Assembly: GCA_016218905.1 (NCBI GenBank)
Contig: JACRCS010000256.1
Coordinates: forward strand, 1-7,760
Reading direction: 5' to 3'
DNA length: 7,760 bases
Source of the DNA: Deltaproteobacteria bacterium
GTDB taxonomy: Bacteria; Desulfobacterota_C; Deferrisomatia; Deferrisomatales; JACRMM01
Below, piece after piece: positions 1-6,264 of the stretch. Numbering within the stretch: the stretch's first letter is position 1; every line of letters starts with the position of its first letter. The position numbers and the translations under genes are program-made. The notes below the pieces were generated by a model, which saw only the letters and a list, made by a program, of their open reading frames with translations, was not told the origin of the DNA and ran no database searches.

Positions 1-837
1 CGCGCGCTCGAGAAGAGGCGCGAGGACCGTTTCCAGACCGCCTCCGAGCTCGAGGCCGCCTTCGCCCGCGCCGCGGACGAGATGTCCGCCCCGGGGCCTC
101 CCACCGGCGACGCGATGAGCCGCGCGATCGACGAGGTCCTCGCGGACCTCGATGCGGCGGCCCGATCGCGCCGTACGGCCGCCAGCGCGGACGCCGACAT
201 GCGGACTCCTCTCGTTCAGCGCCACCCGCAGGGCGGAGTCTCACACCCAGCCCCACCCGCAAACGGGGGGCAGGCGCCTCCCCCGTACACACCCGTCTCC
301 TCTCCGCCCATCGCGGCGCCCGCGACGGTTCCGTCGCCGCGCGTTCGCCCGCTCCAGCGTCCGGCTCCGCCCGCCCCGGCTCCGGCGCCCCCTCCGCGCC
401 CGACCGGCCGCCCCACCGTCTTCATCGTCCTGGCCGACGGTGCGGAGCGGATCTCGACCGGCAAGGCGCTCGCGGACTCGGGCTGCAACGCCGTCGAGGC
501 GCGCAGCGGAGAGGAGGTCCTCGACCTCCTGATGTCCCGCCTTCCCGACGCCGTCGTGATGGACGTCGTCCTTCCGAAAGCCGACGGGTTCGAGGTGGCA
601 CGGATCCTGAAAGCCACACCCATCTTCGCGCGGGTCCCCGTCCTCCTCCTCGGCACGCGCGTCGACCGCTCCCAGGAGAACTTCGCCCGGCAGGTCGGGG
701 CCACCGACATCATCGCGCGCCCGATCTCCGAACGGGAGCTCGTCGAACGGACCTGGCGGCTCCTCGGGCCGCTCGGCTTTTACCGTGACGAGGCCCAGTC
801 GACCCGGATAACGAGGCCAGGCCCCAGACAACCCTGA
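1..837 (+). CDS. Ser/Thr protein kinase C-terminal part with receiver domain (5' partial)
   Basis: The frame is open from the first base, so this is the 3' end of a longer gene; 278 residues are visible. The first residues, RALEKRREDRFQTASELEAA, match the motif that closes the C-lobe of PknB-type (Hanks) Ser/Thr kinases, so the missing upstream part should hold the catalytic domain. Then come a Pro/Ala-rich, probably disordered linker (about residues 75-137) and a CheY-like receiver (about 138-258). In the receiver, Asp188 in VVMDVVLP is the expected phospho-acceptor and Thr219 is the conserved Thr/Ser. The N-terminal acidic pair is reduced to Ala-Asp (433-438), and the conserved Lys before Pro is Arg240 (ARPIS). 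The Met codon at 82 is internal and would cut off the kinase motif. A likely role is a cytoplasmic signalling kinase with a C-terminal input or output receiver. The receiver call is firm. The kinase call rests on about 20 residues, and phosphorylation competence is uncertain. Confidence 0.8.
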   Translation, partial: RALEKRREDRFQTASELEAAFARAADEMSAPGPPTGDAMSRAIDEVLADLDAAARSRRTAASADADMRTPLVQRHPQGGVSHPAPPANGGQAPPPYTPVSSPPIAAPATVPSPRVRPLQRPAPPAPAPAPPPRPTGRPTVFIVLADGAERISTGKALADSGCNAVEARSGEEVLDLLMSRLPDAVVMDVVLPKADGFEVARILKATPIFARVPVLLLGTRVDRSQENFARQVGATDIIARPISERELVERTWRLLGPLGFYRDEAQSTRITRPGPRQP

Positions 838-883
838 CCGCGATAGTGCGGGAACGGCTGCTCGGGACCGGCCGCTCGCCAGC

Positions 884-892
884 TGATAGCCT
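884..892 (+). promoter_or_regulatory. Possible extended -10 promoter of the DUF47-pit operon
   Basis: The 76-nt gap between the kinase stop and the DUF47 start contains TGATAGCCT, which fits an extended -10 (TG-n-TAnnnT). Transcription would begin near 899, just before the Shine-Dalgarno. No convincing -35 element is visible, which is tolerable for an extended -10. The preceding AGCTGAT (881-887) recurs at 4067-4073, ahead of the TATCCT box of the DUF4178 gene. No Pho box was recognised. This is inference from a short match. Confidence 0.3.
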
Positions 893-906
893 CCGCTGTT
901 CGGAGG
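890..906 (+). promoter_or_regulatory. Inverted repeat overlapping the DUF47 Shine-Dalgarno
   Basis: CCTCCG (890-895) and CGGAGG (901-906) are perfect reverse complements separated by the 5-nt loop CTGTT. The right arm is the ribosome binding site of the DUF47 gene: GGAGGA at 902-907, six nt before the GTG at 914. In any RNA entering from upstream, the hairpin would pair the ribosome binding site and could lower translation. If transcription starts near 899, the left arm would be absent and the site free. It could equally be a protein-binding dyad or chance. Confidence 0.45.
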
Positions 907-913
907 AGTCCGC

Positions 914-1537
914 GTGATACGTCTGTTCCCCCGCGAGGAGACCTTCCTTCCCCAGTTCGGCAGGGCCGCCGAGGTGATCGTCGAGGCCGCCCGGGTCCTC
1001 GACGCCATGGCCGGCGGACCGAGGCTCGACGACGAGCGGGCCGCCGAGATCAAACGCCTCGAGCACCAGGGCGACCAGATCGCCCACGAGACGTTCGACC
1101 TCCTGAACCGGACCTGGATCACCCCGATCGACCGCGAGGACATCCACACTCTCGTCAAGACGCTGGACGACGTCCTCGACTACATCGACGCGGCCGCTTC
1201 CCGGATCGTCCTCTACCGGATCTCCACGACGACGCCCGAGCTGAAGAAGATCACGACCGTCATCGTCCAGTCCGCTCTCGCGATCCAGAAGGCCATGGCC
1301 CTCCTCTCCGACCTCAAGCACTCGCGCCAGATCCTCGACGCCTGCGTCGAGATCAACCGCCTCGAGAACGAGGCGGACACGGTTGCGCAGCTCGCCATCG
1401 GGAAGCTCTTCGCCGAGTCGAAAGACCCGATCGAGGTCCTGAAGTGGAAGGAGATCTACGACTTCGTCGAGGGCGCGACCGACCGCTGCGAAGACGTCGC
1501 CAACACGCTCGAGGCGATCGTCATCAAATCGACCTGA
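914..1537 (+). CDS. DUF47 family (PhoU-like) Pit accessory protein
   Basis: This is a 207-aa, all-helical cytoplasmic protein without TM segments, the usual size for DUF47/PhoU-like proteins encoded beside Pit transporters. Family landmarks come as two repeated helical units. The first has E50-x-x-G-D54, then PIDREDI (71-77) and the Asp-rich LDDVLDYID (84-92). The second has E151-x-x-A-D155 and then the acidic run from E180 through D183, E186, D190 and E193-D194. In PhoU proteins such acidic positions bind metal ions. The GTG start at 914 is supported by GGAGGA (902-907) six nt upstream and by the family-like N-terminus. The gene is followed 5 nt later by pit, so the two are very likely co-transcribed and translationally coupled. 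The expected role is modulation or assembly of the neighbouring phosphate transporter, known for the family but not demonstrated here. Confidence 0.92.
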   Translation: MIRLFPREETFLPQFGRAAEVIVEAARVLDAMAGGPRLDDERAAEIKRLEHQGDQIAHETFDLLNRTWITPIDREDIHTLVKTLDDVLDYIDAAASRIVLYRISTTTPELKKITTVIVQSALAIQKAMALLSDLKHSRQILDACVEINRLENEADTVAQLAIGKLFAESKDPIEVLKWKEIYDFVEGATDRCEDVANTLEAIVIKST

Positions 1538-1542
1538 GTCCC

Positions 1543-2529
1543 GTGTCCTACATCATCCTCATCGTCGTCATCGCCCTCGTCTTCGATTACATAAACGGCT
1601 TCCACGACGCGGCGAACTCCATCGCCACGGTCGTCGGGACGCGGGTTCTCTCGCCGAAGGTGGCCGTCGTCTGGGCGGCCTTCTTCAACTTCGTGGCGGC
1701 GTTCGCCCTCGAGACACGCGTGGCGAAGACGATCGGCAAGGGGATCGTCGACCCGAAGGTCGTCGACGCCGACCTGATCCTCGCCAGCCTCGTCGGCGCC
1801 ATCGTCTGGAACCTCCTCACCTGGTGGTGGGGCCTCCCCTCCTCCTCGTCCCACGCCCTCATCGGCGGCTTCGCGGGAGCGGCCTTCATGAAAGCGGGCA
1901 CCGGGAGCCTCGTGTTCTCCGGCCTGGCCCTCACGAGCGTCTTCATCGTCCTGTCGCCCCTCTTCGGCCTCGCCCTCGGCTTCGCCAACTACGTCGCGGC
2001 GACGTGGGCCTTCCGCAGGTGGAGGCCCGACCGTGTCGACCGCGTCTTCCGCAAGGTCCAGCTGGTCTCGGCCGCCGCCTTCTCGTTCGGCCACGGGATG
2101 AACGACGCCCAGAAGACGATGGGGATCATCTTCGCCCTCCTCCTCTCGACCGGGCACCTTTCGGGGGCGCACGTTCCCTTCTGGATCGTCCTGATGTGCC
2201 ACGCCGCGATCGGCCTCGGAACGCTTTCGGGGGGCTGGCGGATCGTCCGGACGATGTCCATGCGCATCACGCCTCTCAAGCCTGTCGGGGGCTCCTGCGC
2301 CGAGTTCGCCGGCGCCGTGACGCTCATCGGCGCCTCCCTTGGCGGGATCCCCGTGTCGACGACCCACACGATCACGGGAGCCATCATGGGCGTCGGCGCG
2401 TCCCGCAGCCTCTCGTCGGTACGGTGGGGGGTGGCCCGGTCGATCGTCGTGGCGTGGATCCTGACGATCCCCGCCTCCGCCCTCGTCGCCGCCCTCACCT
2501 GGAAGGCCTTCGTATTCCTCCGAAGCTGA
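1543..2529 (+). CDS. pit: Pit family inorganic phosphate (metal-phosphate) permease
   Basis: This 328-aa integral membrane protein should import inorganic phosphate, probably as a neutral metal-phosphate complex driven by a cation gradient. It shows the inverted duplication typical of PiT carriers. The N-terminal half has NGFHDAANS (Asp22, Asn25) and SSSHALIGG (His104); the C-terminal half has GHGMNDAQKTMG (Asn187, Asp188) and STTHTITGAIMGVG (His275). About nine or ten hydrophobic segments surround these, with a short hydrophilic stretch around residues 152-170 between the halves. It belongs to the shorter bacterial form, lacking the large central loop of E. coli PitA. I chose the GTG at 1543 because it sits 5 nt after the DUF47 stop and gives the normal N-terminus just before the first motif. 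An upstream ATG at 1444 in this frame lies inside the DUF47 gene and would add unrelated basic residues. There is no strong Shine-Dalgarno, consistent with coupling. Confidence 0.94.
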   Translation: MSYIILIVVIALVFDYINGFHDAANSIATVVGTRVLSPKVAVVWAAFFNFVAAFALETRVAKTIGKGIVDPKVVDADLILASLVGAIVWNLLTWWWGLPSSSSHALIGGFAGAAFMKAGTGSLVFSGLALTSVFIVLSPLFGLALGFANYVAATWAFRRWRPDRVDRVFRKVQLVSAAAFSFGHGMNDAQKTMGIIFALLLSTGHLSGAHVPFWIVLMCHAAIGLGTLSGGWRIVRTMSMRITPLKPVGGSCAEFAGAVTLIGASLGGIPVSTTHTITGAIMGVGASRSLSSVRWGVARSIVVAWILTIPASALVAALTWKAFVFLRS

Positions 2530-2584
2530 TCCGGTTCCCCGGGGTTGAAGCGACCGGACCGACTCCGGTGCACAATCCGCCTGC
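2530..2584 (+). promoter_or_regulatory. Intergenic promoter/operator candidate for the histidine kinase gene
   Basis: This 55-nt gap contains a -35-like TTGAAG (2545-2550) and a -10-like CACAAT (2571-2576), separated by an unusually long 20-nt spacer. Inside the spacer lies a perfect 17-nt dyad: ACCGGA (2553-2558), a 5-nt loop, then TCCGGT (2564-2569). A further TCCGGT copy at 2530-2535 could pair with the central arm instead. A long spacer filled by a dyad is the arrangement used by MerR-family regulators, but no MerR gene is visible. No T-tract follows, so it is not an intrinsic terminator for pit. The -10 ends 8 nt before the ATG and no Shine-Dalgarno is present. Confidence 0.35.
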
Positions 2585-4039
2585 ATGAGCAGCGGACCAG
2601 TGCTTGGCGGCCGACATTCGTCGTCGGGCTGGCGCATCCCACGCTCGGCCCGGCGCGAGACCCCGGTGGTTCCGGTGAGCGATCGAGACCTCGAGGAGGT
2701 CTGGCGCCTCAGGTTCCGCGATCCCCTCGTGGAGGCCGCCTTCCGCGAGGAGCAGCGGTCCGCGACCGCCCGGATCCTCCGTCCGGCGGTTGGCGTGGCC
2801 CTCGTGACGATCCTCGCGTTCGGCTTCCTCGATCTGATCGCCTTCCCCGAGACGTGGCCCTTCATCCTCGCGATCCGGGCCTGCGCGCTCGCCCTCCCGG
2901 TCGCGCTTCTCTTCATGCTCACCTACGTTCCCCGATTCGCGAAGTGGACCCGCCCTATCCTGGAGGTCGGGGGTGTCGGCGCGGGCTGGGGCGTGGCGGC
3001 GATGATCGCGGTCGGGCACCTCCACGAGCCCGGGACGACGCTCTACTTCGTCGCCCTCAGCTTCCCGATGGCTTCCGCCGCGATCGGGCTCCTCCCATCG
3101 GGCTTCGCCGCCAGCGTCGTCCGCGCGGGCCTCATCGTCCTCTCCTTTCCCGTCGTCGCGCTCCTCAGAAGGCTCCCCGCCTTCGGCCCTCCGCTCCCGG
3201 CCGACGTCGTCGTCGTCTCGCTCGGGACGCTCCTGCTCCTCTGGTTCTTCTTCACCGTCGCGGGCTACTTCCGCGAGGCCTACCAGAGGCGGACCTTCGT
3301 GACGATGCGGCTCCTGGAATCGGCCGGCGAGAAGCTCCGATCCGTCGCCGCCGAGCTGAAGCGGCTGAACGAGGAGAAGAGCACCTTCCTCGGCATCGCT
3401 GCCCACGACCTGCGGAACCCCCTCGGCGTCGTCCTCGGCTACGCCGAGATGCTCCGCGACGACGAGGACTCGCGAAGAGAAACGGGAGAGATGGCGGCCA
3501 AGATCGTCACCGCCGCCGAGCGGGTCCGCGACCTCGTCGCGGGCCTCATCGAGGCGAGCGCGGCGGAAGCCGGAAGGGTCTCCCTCGAGAAGCGCCCATG
3601 CGACCTCCTCACCATCGCCCGAAAGGTCGTCGAGACGCAAGCCACCGGGGCGGCCCGGAAAGACATCGGGATCCGGGTCGAAGGGACTCCGGTCGTCGTG
3701 ACGGGAGACCCGGGAGCGATCCAGCAGATCGTCGAGAACGTCGTCTCGAACGCGATCAAGTTCTCGCCCTGGAAGTCGACGGTCGTCGTGACGATTCGCT
3801 CCGAGAGCGGAGCGGGCGTCGTCGAGGTGGAAGACGAAGGCCCTGGCGTGAACGAGGCGGACCGGGCACGCCTCTTCGCGAAGTTCGCGAGGCTCTCGGC
3901 ACGCCCGACCGGCGGCGAGTCGTCGACCGGGCTCGGCCTCTCCATCGTCAAGACGCTGACCGAGGCGATGGGGGGCGAGGCCTCGCTCGACAGTCCCCCG
4001 GGACGCGGCGCCCGATTCCGCGTCCGGCTCCCCGTCTAG
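2585..4039 (+). CDS. Six-TM membrane sensor histidine kinase
   Basis: This 484-aa protein should autophosphorylate on histidine and pass the phosphate to an unseen response regulator. Its N-terminal part has six hydrophobic segments, at about residues 66-87, 93-114, 125-145, 151-170, 173-195 and 206-228. Before them is FREEQRS; this layout resembles membrane sensor regions seen in some bacterial nucleotide cyclases (from memory). A linker helix (about 236-265) leads to the HisKA domain with His274 in AAHDLRNPLG. The HATPase domain has the N box around Asn389 (VVSNAIKFSP), the G1 box at Asp417 (DEGPG) and the G2 box at residues 448-454 (TGLGLSIV). No receiver, PAS or HAMP domain is evident. 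The ATG at 2585 lacks a Shine-Dalgarno. The first 30 residues are low-complexity, so the GTG at 2675 (VSDRDLEE) is an alternative start. No partner regulator lies nearby; the upstream pit operon and downstream cassette are separated by their own gaps. Confidence 0.9.
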   Translation: MSSGPVLGGRHSSSGWRIPRSARRETPVVPVSDRDLEEVWRLRFRDPLVEAAFREEQRSATARILRPAVGVALVTILAFGFLDLIAFPETWPFILAIRACALALPVALLFMLTYVPRFAKWTRPILEVGGVGAGWGVAAMIAVGHLHEPGTTLYFVALSFPMASAAIGLLPSGFAASVVRAGLIVLSFPVVALLRRLPAFGPPLPADVVVVSLGTLLLLWFFFTVAGYFREAYQRRTFVTMRLLESAGEKLRSVAAELKRLNEEKSTFLGIAAHDLRNPLGVVLGYAEMLRDDEDSRRETGEMAAKIVTAAERVRDLVAGLIEASAAEAGRVSLEKRPCDLLTIARKVVETQATGAARKDIGIRVEGTPVVVTGDPGAIQQIVENVVSNAIKFSPWKSTVVVTIRSESGAGVVEVEDEGPGVNEADRARLFAKFARLSARPTGGESSTGLGLSIVKTLTEAMGGEASLDSPPGRGARFRVRLPV

Positions 4040-4066
4040 CTTCTTCCAGTCCCCCGCTTCGGCCAC

Positions 4067-4080
4067 AGCTGATCTATCCT
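4067..4080 (+). promoter_or_regulatory. Possible -10 promoter element of the DUF4178-speE-like cassette
   Basis: In the 49-nt gap after the histidine kinase stop, AGCTGAT (4067-4073) is followed by TATCCT (4075-4080), a plausible -10 box ending 8 nt before the GTG at 4089. No -35 or Shine-Dalgarno is clear, so the transcript may be leaderless or nearly so. The AGCTGAT element and the CCT ending are shared with the possible promoter at 881-892. The match is short. Confidence 0.3.
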
Positions 4081-4088
4081 TCCGCCAC

Positions 4089-6086
4089 GTGAGCTCCCGT
4101 GCCGCCAGCTGCCCGTCCTGCGGAGGCGAGGTCCTCTTCCGCGCCGGCTCGTCGGTCGTCACCGTCTGCCCGCAGTGCCGGTCCGCCGTCTCCCGGAAGG
4201 GAGTGAGGCTCGAGTCGCTCGGAACGGTCTCCGAGCTCGTCCCGACGTCGTCGCCGTTCCGGGTCGGCACGACCGGAAAGCCGAAGACCCAGGGGCTCAA
4301 GCCGTTCCGGATCGTCGGACGGCTGCAGCTCTCGACCGGCGAGGGAACGTGGGACGAGTGGCACGTCTCCTTCGAGGACGGCCGCTACGCCTGGCTCGCC
4401 GAGGCCCAGGGGAGCTTCTGGGTGATGCGGCCCCTGCCGCCCCCGTCGAACCCGCCTGCTCCCGAGTTCACCCAGATCGCCCCGGGGCAGCGGCTCAACT
4501 TCGGCGCCTATGGCCAGTTCACCGTCACCGACCGCCGCCAGGCGCTCTACGCCTCGGCCGAGGGAGACCTCCCGTTCGCGGCGGTTCCGGGCTCGGTTTT
4601 CATGTACGCCGACCTCTCGGGGGCCGACGGGAGCCTCGGGACGCTCGACTACGGCGACGACCCCGGCGTCGACGCCTTCTTCGTCGGACGGCAGGTTCAG
4701 CTGGACGAACTGGGTGTCGAAGGCCTCGAGGGGTGGGCGCAGCGAAAGGTCTCTGCGAAGGCCTCCTCGCTCAACTGCCCCGCCTGCGGGGCGGGGCTCC
4801 AGCTGAAGGACCCGGCAAACACGGTCCGCGTCGCTTGTACCTACTGCGGCTCGGTCCTCGCGACGCCGCACGAGGGCGCCTCGGCGGACAAATTCGAGGT
4901 CCTCGTTCGGCTCCAGAAGGTCCCGTTCAAACCGCTCCTTCCTCTCGGCGCGCAGGGGACCCTCCGGGGTCTGAGCTACACGATCCTCGGAGCCGTTCTG
5001 AAGGCCTGCACGGTCGACGGCGTCACCTACACGTGGCGCGAGTACCTCCTCAAGGAGACGAAGTCCGAGGCCTTTCACTGGCTCGTCGAGTCGAACGGCC
5101 ACTGGACCCTCGTGGCGGGGATCGCCGCCGGGGAGGTCTCGACGGCGCCGCGGCTCGCCGTCTGGCGCGGCACGCGCTACCGCCACTTTCAGTCGACGAC
5201 GGCCCGGGTGGAGGCCGTCCTGGGCGAGTTCTACTGGGAGGTGAAGAAGGGAGAGACGACCGCCGTCTCTGACTACATCTCCCCCCCGCGGATCCTCTCC
5301 GAGGAGAAGTATGAGAACGAGGTCACCTGGTCGGAGGGGAGCTACGTCCCGAAGGAGGAGGTCGAGAAGGCCTTCACCCTGAAGACGCCCCTTCCCGCGC
5401 CCGAGGGGGTCGGCTCGAACCAGCCGTGGCCGCACGCGGAGTCGTCTCGCGGTTTCATGAGAACGCTGGGGCTCCTCGCAGGAATCGCCCTCTTCCTCTT
5501 CGTCTTCTTCAACATCAAGGCCGACCGGAAGGTCGTCTACCAGATGCGCCACGACCTCGCCGCCCAGGCCAGCGACCCGACGCTCTCTCCCGACGCGGTC
5601 GCCGAGTCGCTCACCGTCGTCAGCGAGCCGTTCGAGATTCCCCACTCCGGGAACATCGAGGCGCGGATCGACGCGCCGACCGACAACAGCTGGGTCTTCG
5701 TGAGCGCCGTCCTCCTTGAGGAGGCGACCGGCCAGGCGTACGGCTTCGGCCTCCAATCCGACTACTACCACGGCGTCGACGGCGGCGAGAGCTGGAGCGA
5801 GGGCTCCCGGTCGCGCACGAACTACGTCGGCCGCGTCCCCGCGGGGCGCTACGTCCTCCGCCTCGAGCCCGAGACGGAGCTCGGGAAGGCCCCCCCGTAC
5901 TACGACATCCGCCTCCGGAGCGGCGTGCCCCGGTTGGTTCACCTCGTGATCGCCCTCTTTCTCCTCCTCCTCGGCCCGATCACCCTCGGCATCTCGAAGG
6001 CCCGCTTCGAGAGCCGGCGCTGGGCCGAGAGCGATTATGCCGGCGGTGGCAGCGGGAGCGAGGGCGGATCGGACGACGACGAATGA
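4089..6086 (+). CDS. Membrane-anchored protein with duplicated zinc ribbon and DUF4178 units
   Basis: The 665-aa product contains two successive units, each a CxxC...CxxC zinc ribbon followed by a DUF4178-type beta-rich domain. Ribbon 1 uses C8, C11, C27 and C30; ribbon 2 uses C230, C233, C250 and C253. The first DUF4178-like region shows WDEWHVSFEDGRYAWLAEA; the second shows the more typical TWREYLLKETKSEAFHWLVE. A TM helix follows (about 459-477), then a domain of about 140 residues that looks beta-rich, a second TM helix (about 617-637) and a Gly/Ser/Asp-rich tail ending in acidic residues. The likely topology puts the ribbons and DUF4178 units and the tail in the cytoplasm and the inter-TM domain outside. 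DUF4178 has no established biochemical function. The GTG start at 4089 places the first ribbon at the N-terminus. The next gene begins 7 nt after the stop, indicating an operon with the DUF350 and spermidine synthase-like genes. Confidence 0.85.
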   Translation: MSSRAASCPSCGGEVLFRAGSSVVTVCPQCRSAVSRKGVRLESLGTVSELVPTSSPFRVGTTGKPKTQGLKPFRIVGRLQLSTGEGTWDEWHVSFEDGRYAWLAEAQGSFWVMRPLPPPSNPPAPEFTQIAPGQRLNFGAYGQFTVTDRRQALYASAEGDLPFAAVPGSVFMYADLSGADGSLGTLDYGDDPGVDAFFVGRQVQLDELGVEGLEGWAQRKVSAKASSLNCPACGAGLQLKDPANTVRVACTYCGSVLATPHEGASADKFEVLVRLQKVPFKPLLPLGAQGTLRGLSYTILGAVLKACTVDGVTYTWREYLLKETKSEAFHWLVESNGHWTLVAGIAAGEVSTAPRLAVWRGTRYRHFQSTTARVEAVLGEFYWEVKKGETTAVSDYISPPRILSEEKYENEVTWSEGSYVPKEEVEKAFTLKTPLPAPEGVGSNQPWPHAESSRGFMRTLGLLAGIALFLFVFFNIKADRKVVYQMRHDLAAQASDPTLSPDAVAESLTVVSEPFEIPHSGNIEARIDAPTDNSWVFVSAVLLEEATGQAYGFGLQSDYYHGVDGGESWSEGSRSRTNYVGRVPAGRYVLRLEPETELGKAPPYYDIRLRSGVPRLVHLVIALFLLLLGPITLGISKARFESRRWAESDYAGGGSGSEGGSDDDE

Positions 6087-6093
6087 GGCCGAC

Positions 6094-6264
6094 ATGCTGA
6101 AACGTGGATTCCAGGTCTTCGGTGCTCTCCTCCTGTCGGCCTACGCCTGGGCCGGATTCGCCGGGTGGGAGCTTCCGAGCAACGCGAAGAAGGGCGTCGT
6201 GGCCGCGGGGGCGCGGAGCGCGACCGGATTCCGAGCCTACAGCTTCTGGACGGGAGGAAAGTGA
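6094..6264 (+). CDS. Small membrane or secreted protein (56 aa) of the cassette
   Basis: I do not recognise a named family. The ATG at 6094 follows GAGG (6085-6088), which overlaps the stop of the preceding gene, with a 5-nt spacer. The stop TGA (6262-6264) overlaps the ATG of the DUF350 gene by one base. The protein begins MLKRGF and has a hydrophobic stretch at about residues 6-24 containing AYAWAGFAG. This could be a TM anchor, or a signal peptide with an Ala-x-Ala site. The remaining 30 or so residues are basic and end in RAYSFWTGGK. Location, start signal, codon use and tight coupling support a real gene; there is no evidence for a biochemical role. It may be a small subunit of a complex with the DUF350 or DUF4178 proteins, which is inference. 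Confidence 0.75.
   Translation: MLKRGFQVFGALLLSAYAWAGFAGWELPSNAKKGVVAAGARSATGFRAYSFWTGGK
6253..6261 (+). promoter_or_regulatory. Strong ribosome binding site of the DUF350 gene
   Basis: GGAGGAAAG lies inside the 3' end of the small-protein gene, with GGAGG ending 6 nt before the ATG at 6264. It fixes the DUF350 start there, in preference to an in-frame upstream ATG at 6165 that would read through the small gene. The TGATG stop-start overlap suggests translational coupling. It is the strongest Shine-Dalgarno in the cassette. Confidence 0.8.

Noticed and set aside
82..84. ATG at 82 as a true start of the receiver protein
   Set aside because: The frame is open back to base 1 and encodes the kinase C-lobe end motif. 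No Shine-Dalgarno precedes the ATG.
1444..1446. ATG at 1444 as the start of the Pit transporter
   Set aside because: It lies about 90 nt inside the DUF47 gene and adds a basic, unrelated N-terminus. GTG 1543 gives the normal transporter start.
2530..2569. Intrinsic terminator after pit
   Set aside because: TCCGGT/ACCGGA arms can form hairpins, but no T-run follows, so a Rho-independent terminator is not supported.
1456..2922. Minus-strand open frame spanning pit and the following intergenic gap
   Set aside because: It runs across two real genes and a regulatory gap, with Asp/Arg/Gly-rich sequence and no recognisable domain.
4086..4091. CACGTG palindrome overlapping the GTG start at 4089
   Set aside because: A single 6-bp palindrome is expected by chance in this base composition, and no second copy or spacing pattern supports a site.
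2545..4092. Alternative plus-strand frame over the histidine kinase gene
   Set aside because: It is Arg/Pro-rich shadow translation, shifted relative to the frame that carries all the kinase motifs.
2495..4300. Long open frame on the minus strand (about 600 codons) across the histidine kinase gene
   Set aside because: It is the antisense shadow of a GC-rich gene. The translation is low-complexity (Arg, Glu, Asp, Gly) with no domain, while the plus strand encodes clear HisKA and HATPase motifs.
4074..6095. Long open frame on the minus strand (about 670 codons) across the DUF4178 gene
   Set aside because: Its composition is biased and motif-free. The plus strand shows zinc ribbons, DUF4178 motifs and TM helices.
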